Positions 53,867 to 62,991 are shown, numbered from the stretch's first letter. The stretch: DNA of 64,000 nucleotides from Methanosarcina siciliae T4/M (GCF_000970085.1 NZ_CP009506.1:1178001-1242000); one strand, 5' to 3'. Made by a program: numbers and translations. Notes: generated from the sequence alone by a model not told the origin.

Positions 53867-54898
53867 GGAATCGCCATAAGCATTGACGTGTTTCCCTGCC
53901 AGGTTGTATACATAAGCGGGGTCTATACTCCCATATCCGCCTGCCTGTCCGGAAGTCAGGGATATCGAGGGGAAGCGCGCGAAGACGATGCCGTCAGTGG
54001 ATACCTCCACATAACCTAGCTCGGCGGACATTTTCTCCGTGCCTGAAACGATGAAACCATTCTCAAAAACCGCCAGGTCCGGTCCTTCGCCGTTAGCTAT
54101 GGGTAAATCGAACCCGAGAGTTACGGATCCAGGTAGTTCGCCTGCATTTATCTGATCTTGATCGAGATCTCCCAGGCTGACGATGTTGAAGTTATCGCCG
54201 GTCACCGGACCGAGGGCGATGCTCGGATTAGAAAACCCTGCCGTGATGCTCTGGTTGGCTGGAGAGTAGTCCACGACCGTGCTGGCCCAGGTTATAAATA
54301 TAGGGTTCACAGTGCCGCAGTCGGTCTTGCCGTCACCGTTCGGACCTACGAAACCTGGTATCCCAGGATCAGGTGCTCCGGGATTGGTGTTCTCCATTGC
54401 AGTAGAATAAATGTTGAGGATGGTCCCGTTGATGGTCACAGTGTCATCGCCTGTGGTATTTACCGTCCATGCATATTCCTCCTCACTTGCAGATTCACCT
54501 GCAACATAGCTTGGTCCGTAGTCATAGGTACCGGATACTGTTTCGTCGGGCACTGTGACACTGTAGGTTATGGTGTCAGTGACTCCGGTGAGGTTGACTG
54601 TGCCGTAAAAATCCAGGAATGTATAATCTTCCTCGGAAGTGTTCCAGATGTAACGCCCACTGTCAACTTCAGTAAGACTCCAGTCTTCAGGAAGATCTTC
54701 GTGTATTACGATGGAATCCTCGTCAGTATTGAAGGAAGCTGTAAGGGTTACATTGTAGGTATCTCCGTCAGATACTTCTGAGGGAGTAATCGTTCTTGTT
54801 ATTGTTGCTTCACCGGTAGCAACAGCTGGCATGGCCAGCATGGCTATGGAAAGTAAGAGCATTACTGTTGTCAGAACAAAAAACCTTTTTTTTTGCAT
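53864..54898 (-). CDS. Surface protein unit 1, ORF 1: signal peptide and N-terminal surface domain
   Basis: 344 residues from ATG 54898, after GAGGAATAGAA. A signal peptide (MQKKRFFVLTTVMLLLSIAM...) ends near residue 28. It is followed by a beta-rich domain (ITRTITPSEVSDGDTYNVTL, about 30-160) and a second domain with GPNGDGKTDCGTVNPIF and LPIANGEGPDLAVFENGF. The latter resembles a domain of bacterial and archaeal exported proteins that normally runs on through GTPFDL and WGSGGLDLEAVGV, which are only found after the UGA. So the ORF ends in the middle of a domain. Confidence 0.85.
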   Translation of the reverse strand: MQKKRFFVLTTVMLLLSIAMLAMPAVATGEATITRTITPSEVSDGDTYNVTLTASFNTDEDSIVIHEDLPEDWSLTEVDSGRYIWNTSEEDYTFLDFYGTVNLTGVTDTITYSVTVPDETVSGTYDYGPSYVAGESASEEEYAWTVNTTGDDTVTINGTILNIYSTAMENTNPGAPDPGIPGFVGPNGDGKTDCGTVNPIFITWASTVVDYSPANQSITAGFSNPSIALGPVTGDNFNIVSLGDLDQDQINAGELPGSVTLGFDLPIANGEGPDLAVFENGFIVSGTEKMSAELGYVEVSTDGIVFARFPSISLTSGQAGGYGSIDPAYVYNLAGKHVNAYGDS

Positions 54899-54904
54899 TT
54901 CTAT

Positions 54905-55045
54905 TCCTCTTTTTTCATAGGGTTTCAGCCTGCCTGCGCGGAAATGTCCTGCCTACCAATGATTTGAGAAGCGGTTTGATAGGTCAGGAAATTATTTTTG
55001 GTTCAAAGATTTTCGGACCTTTGAAGAAAGCAGGAAGCGACTGAA
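54905..55045 (-). ncRNA. Structured leader RNA candidate, copy A (directly before unit 1)
   Basis: Minus-strand leader ending at the ribosome-binding site of ORF 1. Outer helix: CAGTC with GGCTG plus CCTGC with GCAGG. Hairpin 2: TTCAAAG with CTTTGAA around a loop containing GTCCGAAAA. Hairpin 3: TCCTG-A-CCTATC with GGTAGG-CAGGA. Then conserved ATTTCCGC and ACCCTATGAAAA before the start. Copy B keeps the same helices with changed base pairs, which is good evidence for RNA structure. Confidence 0.65.
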
Positions 55046-55346
55046 TTTTGTTATTCTGTTTTTTTATTCTCACGGATTCTGAGGATTCTGGGATCAACCG
55101 GTTTTGAACTACTTAGCTGTAGAAAGTTCCGGTGACCTAACAGATAATGATAGCATTTCAAAATCCGGAAAAATGCCGAATATGAAAAACACAGCTCAAA
55201 TTAAAATTCGCCCTTTTAGAAAAAAAATGCTTCAATACTTGTCACTATTTTTGATGAAGGGCATACCTTACTTTCAGTTCGTTTAAAACAAATTTCAGGC
55301 AGAGCCGTGTATAAAAACAAGTGTTTTTAGTTTCTTTTTTTGAGAT
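55046..55346 (-). other. Spacer between leader copies D and A of unit 1
   Basis: About 300 bp without a gene. A large part (55061-55215) is nearly identical to 61890-62045 in unit 2, including GGATCAACCGGTTTTGAAC and TAACAGATAATGATAGCA. The conservation may reflect the duplication or a transcribed leader. Confidence 0.5.
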
Positions 55347-55462
55347 CCTCCTATGTTTTTATGGGGTTGGCGGTCGTTCTGGGCGAAAGAATCGGACCAT
55401 ATTTAGTGTATGGTGGGGCTACCGGATCAGGTTTCGGACCTTTTTGAAGCGTCAGACCAACC
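55347..55462 (-). ncRNA. Structured RNA candidate, copy D (upstream of unit 1)
   Basis: Helix 1: GGTTGG with CCAACC plus TCTG with CAGA, with a 7-nt bulge. Hairpin 2: AGG with CCT around conserved TCCGAAA. Hairpin 3: ATC(C)GG with CCGAT plus ACCATA with TATGGT. Ends in CCCCATAAAAACATAGGAGG. No ORF follows the AGGAGG here, so this is either a separate RNA or the first of a tandem pair with copy A. Confidence 0.6.
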
Positions 55463-56327
55463 AAATTATTAAGGAATTTTCGTATCTTAGCTGCATACAA
55501 ATTTGTAATGTATGGAATAATTTTGTCTAAATGTTCCAGGTTTTTCAGAAATATTTGATCTAACTAATTAGATACAATTAAACAGATTGATATTTGTAGC
55601 TTCTACAAATAAAAATATTTGGCTAATTATTCTTACCCTTATAGGTAACACGCTCCTTCAGGACTCTGAAGGAATGAAGAAAATTTTTCAAATGCTATTC
55701 CAGATTTTTTTTACCTGCTATTCTTTTCCCTGTTATTGAGCATGCTCCGGTTTCTGCTGTTGTTAACTCAAATAATTTATAAAATTTTTCCATGCACTCA
55801 TGAAGTTAATGAATACTAAGTTTTTTGCAGGTTGGAATTCAATTCGTTGTTTTGTACTTCTGTGTCAGCTCAACTTTACAGGAGTTTTTCATCGATCTTG
55901 GAGATATTATATCAGCAGGGGCAGCAACAGATTAAAATATTTGAATTACCACATACATAAAAAAATACTAATGACTGTTGTGTAAAAAGAAAACAAGTTG
56001 GATAATAAGTCTATGTGGGCACAAATTGTTAATGCTTAATGACATGGATTTCAGTTCACCTGCATAAGTCCTCGGGTACACAATAGCCTGATTTATACAA
56101 TAATTGAACTGTTCTCGGTCAGGTTGCTCTTCCCCCTGTAAAAAATCCTGAACTTTCATTCAAAAAAGAAAGGAGGAAACAGCTCTATTCTGCTGTCTCC
56201 ACCGGAAGGTTATTGTCTTTTTTATTCCCACAACCAGCATAATCAGCTGGATATGAGAATCTTTTCTCTATTTTGCTTTCTTTCCTTCTATTTCTCCATC
56301 TACTTCCTTTTTTTTCTTTTTTCCTAA
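55463..56327. other. Intergenic region between units 1 and 2
   Basis: AT-rich. Around 55590-55640 the sequence TTTGGCTAATTATTCTTA recurs at 62419-62436, marking the far edge of the duplicated unit. Around 56190-56260 (minus strand) lies a short frameshifted remnant of the gene tail better preserved at 62523-62952 (GATTATGCTGGTT, ACAATAACCTTC). A 32-codon frame at 55695-55793 has no supporting signals. Confidence 0.45.
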
Positions 56328-59300
56328 TCATATCATTGCAAACATATCCACAACATCATCAAAGTCTATCCTCCCGTTCCCGTTGAAGTCGAAGTACTCC
56401 ACCGGCATGTTTTCCTCTATCCAGTCCATGTTATGGAAGTATGCCACTATATCCACGAAACTGAACTCTCCATTTCCGGTGAGGTCTTCATAGAGTCCGT
56501 CTCCGTTAAGGTCCTTAGGAGCATATTCCTGATCAGGCAGGGGAGACAGAAGGGTCACCTTAATTTTTCCGGTTAAAAACTCTGGTTCTATAGTTTCTCC
56601 TGAATCTTCCTCCAGACGTTTAACCCCTATCGAAAGGTTCGCAGATCCTTTCTCCTTTCCGGAAACCGTGAGAGTAGCAAGCACAACATCTGCTGCTCCT
56701 TCCTGAACGGCATCTTCCAGGTCAACAGTCTTCATGTAGATAGAAGTTCCAGGCAGGGTAGAGTTCTCAGTAATAAGAGCCCAGGAGGGATACTCTATAT
56801 CAACTATCTCGGCAACAGCCGGGTCGTCGATAGCAATGGTCAGGTTGTAGCCCGAAAGGCCTTCAGGGAAATTGCTTGCAACGAGATTTATTTCAGTAGA
56901 TTCGTTTTCTGAAACTGAGGAACTTTCCGGGTCGAAATAGAGAGTTACAGTTGACCCGGAAGCTTCGGAAACTTCTATGTAATCCGTTTTTAACTCGAAG
57001 TCCATGCCAACGGCATTTTCTACAGTCAGATTTACGGTGTAATTTCCTGCTGCATTATAAGTGTAGCTCGGGTTCTGTTCGCTTGAGTCCACGTTTCCGT
57101 CGTTGTCGAAGTCCCATGCCCAGGCAGTAGGTGTACCTGAGGACTGGTCGGTAAAGTTAACTGTTAGAGGAGCAGTTCCGGCAATTACATCAGCAGTGAA
57201 AGCAGCAACCGGTTCTGCAGGCGTAGATGGTTCGGATACTGTGATGTAATCAGTCTTTACCTCGGAATCGGTTCCGTTTGCATTTGCAACCGTAAGGTTG
57301 ACAGTGTAAGTACCGGTTGAAGTATATGTATACGAGGGGTTCTGCTCAGTTGAGTCCACGTTTCCGTCGTTGTCAAAGTCCCATGCCCAGGCAGTAGGTG
57401 AACCTGTGGACTGATCCGTGAAATTCACAATCAGAGGTCCGATTCCTGATGTCACGTCGGCCTCGAAGTCCGCCACCGGGGCCGCTGTCAGCGGGTAACA
57501 GGCGACGCCGTTCCACGTCGGCGTGGTGAAGCCGGTAGCGCCTTCGTAGTAGTACACCACCGGGTTGGTGCATCCATACACCCAGTTGCTGTACACAGTC
57601 GGAGCATTGCCCATGAACACCACCGAAGTCAGGGCGGTGCATTCACGGAATACATATCTGCCGAGGCTGGTGACGCCGTTGCCGATAGTGGCCGAAGTCA
57701 GGGCGGTACAGTCACGGAACGCATAGTCGCCGATGGTGGTGACGCTGTTCGGTATAGTCACAGAGGTCAGGTTGGTGCAACCGTAGAACGCATAGCTGGT
57801 GATGCTGGTGATGCTGTCCGGTATAGTCACAGAGGTCAGGGCGGTGCAGCCACGGAACACACTGTTGCCGATGGTGGTGACGCTGCCCGGGATGGTGACC
57901 GAGGTCAGGGCGGTGCAGCCATAGAACGCACTGTCGCCGATGGTGGTAACGCTGTCCGGGATGGTGACCGAACCCGTCTTTCCTGACGGACATTGTATCA
58001 ACGTTGTGATGTCCTTGTTGTACAAGACCCCGTCGATGCTAGCATACACACTGTTATCGGTATCGACATTGATCGCGGTTAGAGCAGAGCAACCAGAGAA
58101 CGCAGAATTGTCTATGCTCGTAACCCCACTTCCGATGGTCACAGTTGTCAGTCTGAAGCAGTCCTGGAACGCATAGCCGAGGATGGTTGTGACGCTGTCC
58201 GGGATGGTTACAGTTGTCAGGGCAGAACATTGGCGGAACGCAGAATTACCTATGCTGGTGACACCGCTACCGATGTTCACCGAGGTAATGGAGATGCAGC
58301 CCTGGAACGCGCTGGTGCCGATTTCGGTGACGCTGTCCGGGATGGTCACAGAGGTCAGGGCAGCGCAGCCCTTGAACGAATAGCTGCCGATGCTGATGAC
58401 ATTATTTCCTATGGTCACAGAGGTCAGGGCGATACAGTCGCAGAATGCATAGTTGCCGATGCTGGTGACATTGTTTCCTATGTTCACCGAGGTAATGGAG
58501 ATGCAGCCCTGGAATGCGCTGGTGCCGATTTCGGTGACGCTGTCCGGGATGGTCACAGAGTTCAGGGCAGTGCAGCCATAGAACGCGTTGTCGCCAATGC
58601 TGGTGACGCTGTCCGGGATGGTGACCGAACCCGTCTTTCCTGACGGACATTGTATCAACGTTGTGATGTCCTTGTTGTACAAGACCCCGTCGATGCTAGC
58701 ATACACACTGTTATCGGCATCGACATTGATCGCGGTTAAAGCAGAGCAACCAGAGAACGCAGAATTGTCTATGTTCGTAACCCCACTTCCGATGGTCACT
58801 GTTGTTAGTCCGGAGCAGTCTGGGAACACATAGCTGCCGATGCTAGTGACGCTGTTCGGGATGGATACAGACCCGGTCTTTCCTGACGGACATCGTATCA
58901 AAGTTGTGACGTCTTTGCTGTACAAGACTCCGTCGATGCTAGTGTACACACTGTTGTCGGCATCGACATCGATCGCGGCCAGAGCAGAGCAATCAGAGAA
59001 CGCAAAACTGCTACTGCTCGTAACCCCTCCGATGCTTGTAACCCCGCCTCCGATGGTAACTATTGTCAGTCCGGAGCAGCCGCAGAACGCAGAGCTACCG
59101 ATGCTGGTGACGCTGTCCGGGATGGTTACAGTTGTCAGAGCAGAGCAGCTTCGGAACGCGCTGGTACCGATGTTGATGACACCGTCCGGGATGCTCATTG
59201 TTGTCAGAGCGGAGCAACCTTGGAATGCGCTGGCACCGATGTTAGTTACGCCGCTACCGATTGTCACTGTGGTCACAGAAGGACAGTTATAGAACGCGCC

Positions 59301-60653
59301 GTCGCTAATTGCTGTGACACCGCTGCCAATGGCCAATGTGGTCAGAGCAGAACAACTAGAGAACGCATACTTGCCAATACTGATAACACTGTTCGGGATG
59401 TTCACAGTTGTTAGAGCAGAGCAGCTCATGAATGCATAATCACCAATGGTTGTGACGCTGTCTGGGATGCTCACTGTTGTCAGAGCGGAGCAACCTTGGA
59501 ACGCGCTGGCGCCGATGGTTGTGACGCTGTCCGGGATGGTTACAGTTGTCAGAGCAGAGCAGCTTCGGAACGCACTGGTGCCGATAGTAGTGACAGGCAG
59601 TCCCTCTATCTCCGCGGGTATGAGGACAATACCACCCGCACCTATGTATTTAGTGATGGTGATAGAGCTGCCGTCACTGGTGTAGGTGAAATCACTGGCC
59701 GGAGAGGCCTGCTCATTCACGATGATGTAGTCGCTCTTGACCTCGTCACCGCTTCCTGCAGGGTTGCTCACCGTCAGATTGACGGTGTATGTTCCTGCGG
59801 TCGTATATGTGTAGCTCGGATTCTGCATCGTACTGTCAATTGTACCGTCATTGTTGAAGTCCCACTGCCAGGAAGTCGGAGAGTTCGTAGACAGGTCGGT
59901 GAACTGCACGCTGCATCCTATTAACGTGGCCACAGTATCAGCTGAGAAATCAGCCATCGGTGGCAAATTTTCCACTGAGGTAAGATTGACCCTGGTGACA
60001 GTATCCGAAGCCGCCAGGTTAGCGGCAGTCAGAGTCACTGTATAGTTACCAGCGGCATTATATGTCCAGGAGGGATTCTGCTCGTACGAGTCGATTATGC
60101 CATCGGACTCGAAGTCCCAGGCCCAGCTGACTGGTCTGTTGGTGGTAAGGTCAGTGAACTGCACGGTCAGCGGAGCGTAACCGCTGGTCACATCAACGGA
60201 GAAATCGGCTACCGGTGAGTCCGGCAGGACGGAGACGATGTAATCGGCCCTGGTCTCGGTGCTCGATCCGCCGGTGTTGGATACCGTCAGATTGACGGTG
60301 TATGTGCCGGCAGCCTCGTAGGTGAACAAGGGGTTCTGTGAGGTTGAGTCCACAATCCCATCGTTATCGAAATCCCAGGCATAGTCAAGTATTACACCAG
60401 TGCTCTCATCATTGAACTGTACCGTAAGCGGTGCGGTCCCGGAGGTCACATCGGCGGTGAAGTTAGCCTCTGGTGCGCTAACCACACCAATGTTGATGAC
60501 GCCAACCGCCTCCAGGTCCAATCCGCCCGAACCCCATGTCACCCAGCCATCATAGATGGGGTTGCCCTGGGAGTCCTTGAAGTCCCCGCTGCCCGGGATA
60601 TCCACAATGCGGACGTAGTTGATGGAGTTAAGGTCCACACTCCCATTCAGCAC
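56328..60653 (-). CDS. Surface protein unit 2, ORF 2: PKD / BspA-LRR / cohesin / dockerin
   Basis: 1441 residues from GTG 60653, paralogous to unit 1 ORF 2 and again in the same frame as its ORF 1 across one UGA. Order: end of surface domain; three PKD domains; one long uninterrupted block of 23-residue BspA-type LRRs; two adjacent PKD domains (VADFEADVTSG..., VAAFTADVIAG...); a cohesin-like domain (VTLYFDPESSSVSENESTE); and a dockerin ending FDFNGNGRIDFDDVVDMFAMI. The domain order differs from unit 1 (no mid-block PKD, a doubled terminal PKD), yet the frame stays open. This suggests continued selection after duplication and domain shuffling. No anchor or own signal peptide. Confidence 0.85.
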   Translation of the reverse strand: MLNGSVDLNSINYVRIVDIPGSGDFKDSQGNPIYDGWVTWGSGGLDLEAVGVINIGVVSAPEANFTADVTSGTAPLTVQFNDESTGVILDYAWDFDNDGIVDSTSQNPLFTYEAAGTYTVNLTVSNTGGSSTETRADYIVSVLPDSPVADFSVDVTSGYAPLTVQFTDLTTNRPVSWAWDFESDGIIDSYEQNPSWTYNAAGNYTVTLTAANLAASDTVTRVNLTSVENLPPMADFSADTVATLIGCSVQFTDLSTNSPTSWQWDFNNDGTIDSTMQNPSYTYTTAGTYTVNLTVSNPAGSGDEVKSDYIIVNEQASPASDFTYTSDGSSITITKYIGAGGIVLIPAEIEGLPVTTIGTSAFRSCSALTTVTIPDSVTTIGASAFQGCSALTTVSIPDSVTTIGDYAFMSCSALTTVNIPNSVISIGKYAFSSCSALTTLAIGSGVTAISDGAFYNCPSVTTVTIGSGVTNIGASAFQGCSALTTMSIPDGVINIGTSAFRSCSALTTVTIPDSVTSIGSSAFCGCSGLTIVTIGGGVTSIGGVTSSSSFAFSDCSALAAIDVDADNSVYTSIDGVLYSKDVTTLIRCPSGKTGSVSIPNSVTSIGSYVFPDCSGLTTVTIGSGVTNIDNSAFSGCSALTAINVDADNSVYASIDGVLYNKDITTLIQCPSGKTGSVTIPDSVTSIGDNAFYGCTALNSVTIPDSVTEIGTSAFQGCISITSVNIGNNVTSIGNYAFCDCIALTSVTIGNNVISIGSYSFKGCAALTSVTIPDSVTEIGTSAFQGCISITSVNIGSGVTSIGNSAFRQCSALTTVTIPDSVTTILGYAFQDCFRLTTVTIGSGVTSIDNSAFSGCSALTAINVDTDNSVYASIDGVLYNKDITTLIQCPSGKTGSVTIPDSVTTIGDSAFYGCTALTSVTIPGSVTTIGNSVFRGCTALTSVTIPDSITSITSYAFYGCTNLTSVTIPNSVTTIGDYAFRDCTALTSATIGNGVTSLGRYVFRECTALTSVVFMGNAPTVYSNWVYGCTNPVVYYYEGATGFTTPTWNGVACYPLTAAPVADFEADVTSGIGPLIVNFTDQSTGSPTAWAWDFDNDGNVDSTEQNPSYTYTSTGTYTVNLTVANANGTDSEVKTDYITVSEPSTPAEPVAAFTADVIAGTAPLTVNFTDQSSGTPTAWAWDFDNDGNVDSSEQNPSYTYNAAGNYTVNLTVENAVGMDFELKTDYIEVSEASGSTVTLYFDPESSSVSENESTEINLVASNFPEGLSGYNLTIAIDDPAVAEIVDIEYPSWALITENSTLPGTSIYMKTVDLEDAVQEGAADVVLATLTVSGKEKGSANLSIGVKRLEEDSGETIEPEFLTGKIKVTLLSPLPDQEYAPKDLNGDGLYEDLTGNGEFSFVDIVAYFHNMDWIEENMPVEYFDFNGNGRIDFDDVVDMFAMI

Positions 60654-60695
60654 TTCGGGTGCCTGCGCAAGGGTGCTCAGGTCGAAGGGCGTGCC

Positions 60696-60698
60696 TCA
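60696..60698 (-). other. In-frame UGA joining ORF 1 and ORF 2 of unit 2
   Basis: Same position and identical context as in unit 1: Tyr-Gly-Asp-Ser-UGA-Gly-Thr-Pro-Phe. The 14-codon stretch to the ORF 2 GTG is identical in both units. There is no ribosome-binding site in it. Confidence 0.9.
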
Positions 60699-61730
60699 GG
60701 AATCGCCATAAGCATTGACGTGTTTCCCTGCCAGGTTGTATACATAAGCGGGGTCTATACTCCCATATCCGCCTGCCTGTCCGGAAGTCAGGGATATCGA
60801 GGGGAAGCGCGCGAAGACAATGCCGTCAGTGGATACCTCCACGTAAGCTAGCTCGGCGAATATGCTCTCCGTGCCTGAAACGATGAAACCATTCTCAAAA
60901 ACCGCCAGGTCCGGTCCTTCACCATTAGCGATGGGCAAGTCGAACCCGAGAGTTACGGATCCAGGTAGTTCGCCTGCATTTATCTGATCTTGATTGAGAT
61001 CTCCCAGGCTGACGATGTCAAAGTTATCGCCGGTCACCGGACCGAGGGTCTTGCTCGGATCGGAAAACGGTGGCCCGATGACCTGGTTAGCTGGAGAGTA
61101 GTCCACGACCGTGCTGGCCCAGGTTATAAATATAGGGTTCACAGTGCCGCAGTCGGTCTTGCCGTCACCGTTCGGACCTACGAAACCTGGTATCCCAGGA
61201 TCAGGTGCTCCGGGATTGGTGTTCTCCATTGCAGTAGAATAGATGTTGAGGCTGACCGCGTTGATGGTCACAGTGTCATCGCCTGTGGTATTTACCGTCC
61301 ATGCATATTCCTCCTCACTTTCAGATTCACCTGCAACATAGCTTGGTCCGTAATCATAGGTACCGGATACTGTTCCGTCGGGCACTGTGACACTGTAGGT
61401 TATGGTGTCAGTGACTCCGGTGAGGTTGACTGTGCCGTAAAAATCCAGGAATGTATAATCTTCCTCGGAAGTGTTCCAGATGTAGCGTCCACTGTCAACT
61501 TCAGTAAGACTCCAGTCTGCAGGAAGATCTTCGTGTATTACGATGGAATCCTCGTCAGTATTGAAGGAAGCTGTAAGGGTTACATTGTAGGTATCTCCGT
61601 CAGATACTTCTGAGGGAGTAATCGTTCTTGTTATTGTTGCTTCACCGGTAGCAACAGCTGGCATGGCCAGCATGGCTATGGAAAGTAAAAGCATTATTGT
61701 TGTCAGAACAAAAAACCTTTTTTTTTGCAT
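60696..61730 (-). CDS. Surface protein unit 2, ORF 1: signal peptide and N-terminal surface domain
   Basis: 344 residues from ATG 61730, with GAGGAATAGAA upstream. The open frame runs on to 61865, but that part lies in the structured leader and is not used. It is nearly identical to unit 1 ORF 1 (signal peptide MQKKRFFVLTTIMLLL...), with scattered substitutions such as SFSDPSKTLG region changes near residue 220. Like its twin it ends mid-domain at UGA. Confidence 0.85.
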   Translation of the reverse strand: MQKKRFFVLTTIMLLLSIAMLAMPAVATGEATITRTITPSEVSDGDTYNVTLTASFNTDEDSIVIHEDLPADWSLTEVDSGRYIWNTSEEDYTFLDFYGTVNLTGVTDTITYSVTVPDGTVSGTYDYGPSYVAGESESEEEYAWTVNTTGDDTVTINAVSLNIYSTAMENTNPGAPDPGIPGFVGPNGDGKTDCGTVNPIFITWASTVVDYSPANQVIGPPFSDPSKTLGPVTGDNFDIVSLGDLNQDQINAGELPGSVTLGFDLPIANGEGPDLAVFENGFIVSGTESIFAELAYVEVSTDGIVFARFPSISLTSGQAGGYGSIDPAYVYNLAGKHVNAYGDS

Positions 61731-61736
61731 TTCTAT

Positions 61737-61875
61737 TCCTCTTTTTTCATAGGGGTTCAGCCTACCTGCACGGAAATGTCCGGACACTTTACGATTTGAT
61801 AATCGGTTTGCCCGGACAGAAAATTGTTTTTGGTTCAAGGATTTTCGGACCTTTGAAGAAAGCAAGAAGCGACTG
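61737..61875 (-). ncRNA. Structured leader RNA candidate, copy B (directly before unit 2)
   Basis: Outer helix: CAGTC with GGCTG plus CTTGC with GCAGG (one C-G of copy A is U-G here). Hairpin 2: TTCAA(A)GG with CCTTGAA, shifted but preserved relative to copy A. Hairpin 3 has different bases: TGTCCGG with CCGGACA, plus an inner CGATT with AATCG. Loop GTCCGAAAA and ATTTCCG are kept. Confidence 0.65.
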
Positions 61876-62176
61876 AATTTTTTTATTCTGTTTTTTTATT
61901 CTCACGGATTCTGAGGATTCTGGGATCAACCGGTTTTGAACTACTTAGCTGTAGAAAATTCCGGTGACCTAACAGATAATGATAGCATTTCAAAATCCGG
62001 AAAAATGCCGAATATGAAAAACACAGCTCAAATTAAAATTCGCCCTTTAGGCAAAAATTTATATTGTTCACAAAATTTTTGCTGAAGGACATACCTGCCT
62101 TTCCGGAGCAGGGAAAAATTCAGACTAGAACTGTGTAAAGAAAAATAAGTGCTCAATTTCTTATTTTTTTTGAAGA
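61876..62176 (-). other. Spacer between leader copies E and B of unit 2
   Basis: About 300 bp without a gene; most of it is the near-identical twin of the unit 1 spacer. The part nearest copy E has diverged. Confidence 0.5.
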
Positions 62177-62291
62177 CCTCCTATGTTTTTATGGGGTTGT
62201 CGTTTGGTCTGAGCGGAAGAGTCTGTCTGCATTTCGAATTCCATATTGCAGTCAGATAAGGTTTCGGACCTTTTGAAGTGTCAGATCAACC
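62177..62291 (-). ncRNA. Structured RNA candidate, copy E (upstream of unit 2)
   Basis: Helix 1: GGTTG with CAACC plus TCTG with CAGA, with an 8-nt bulge. Hairpin 2: AAGG with CCTT around TCCGAAA. Hairpin 3: TCTGACTGCA with TGCAGACAGA (nine of ten pairs). Then CTTCCGC and CCCCATAAAAACATAGGAGG. The hairpin 3 sequence differs completely from copy D, but a hairpin is kept at the same place. Confidence 0.6.
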
Positions 62292-62522
62292 GGAGTTTTT
62301 GAAGGTTTATCCGGAACATATTCTGCGGATATTTTGATCTTTCCTGAAATAATTGATTGAACTAATTGTATCTGAGTGAACTAATTGATTATCTTTGAGT
62401 TCTACAGATTAAAATCTTTGGCTAATTATTCTTAGCTGGTTGACTAACAATTTCCCTCTTGCCTCTTTTAGTATAAATCTTGAACTTTTATTCAAAAAAA
62501 GAAAGGAGGATAACAGCTTTAT
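62292..62522. other. Intergenic region between copy E and the tail pseudogene
   Basis: AT-rich, about 230 bp. It contains the repeated edge sequence TTTGGCTAATTATTCTTA (62419-62436) shared with unit 1. No gene. Confidence 0.4.
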
Positions 62523-62952
62523 TCGGCTGCCTCCGCCCAGAAGGTTATTGTTCCTTTTTTGTTCCCTGAACCAGCATAATCAGCCGGAACCTTTAGAGCT
62601 ACTGAAGTGTTTTCCTGACTGTTCTTTCCTACTACTTTCCAGTAATTATTCCATAGCTGAGAGTCCAGCATCAGTCCCTGACTGAAAAGCTCATCTCCAG
62701 CAGAGGAGTCGCTGACTATGGCTGTAACATTTATGTCACAGCTTCCTCTGTTTTTGAGAGTTAGATACTGGAGCTCACTGATTTTTCCAGGGGATAGTTC
62801 TCCGAATTCGAGGACTGAAAAGGGAGACCTAAAAGGAAATCACCGGAACGATGATGATATTCAGGGAAACTGCTGAAGAGTTTTTCTGGCTCCATGAGAC
62901 TCAAGAAGGAAAAAAGGGAAAATAGAAGGGAACCTGAGAAAATTTTCTCCAT
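62523..62952 (-). pseudogene. Frameshifted small exported-protein gene (tail domain of Methanosarcina surface proteins)
   Basis: Minus strand. ATG 62952 opens a hydrophobic start (MEKIFSGSLLFSLFSFLSLM). Near 62815 the protein-like reading moves to another frame: SVLEFGELSPGKISELQYLT, then NRGSCDINVTAIVSD, LWNNYWKVVGKN and a terminal TFWAEAAE before TAA at about 62523. The second part resembles a beta-sandwich domain recurrent at the C-termini of exported Methanosarcina proteins. At least one frameshift separates the parts, so I call it a pseudogene. A shorter relic of the same tail lies after unit 2 near 56190-56260. Confidence 0.6.
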
Positions 62953-62991
62953 TTCCCTTCATCTTTTTTCTTTTTCTTTTTTTTCTTTTTC

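Noticed and set aside
54158..54781. 207-codon plus-strand frame, present again at 60990-61613
   Set aside because: It is exactly antisense to the conserved ORF 1 of the surface proteins; it is present twice only because that gene is duplicated, and the predicted protein is Cys-rich without recognisable features.
55695..55793. 32-codon minus-strand ORF (MEKFYKLFEL...)
   Set aside because: Too short, no ribosome-binding site and no homology or context support.
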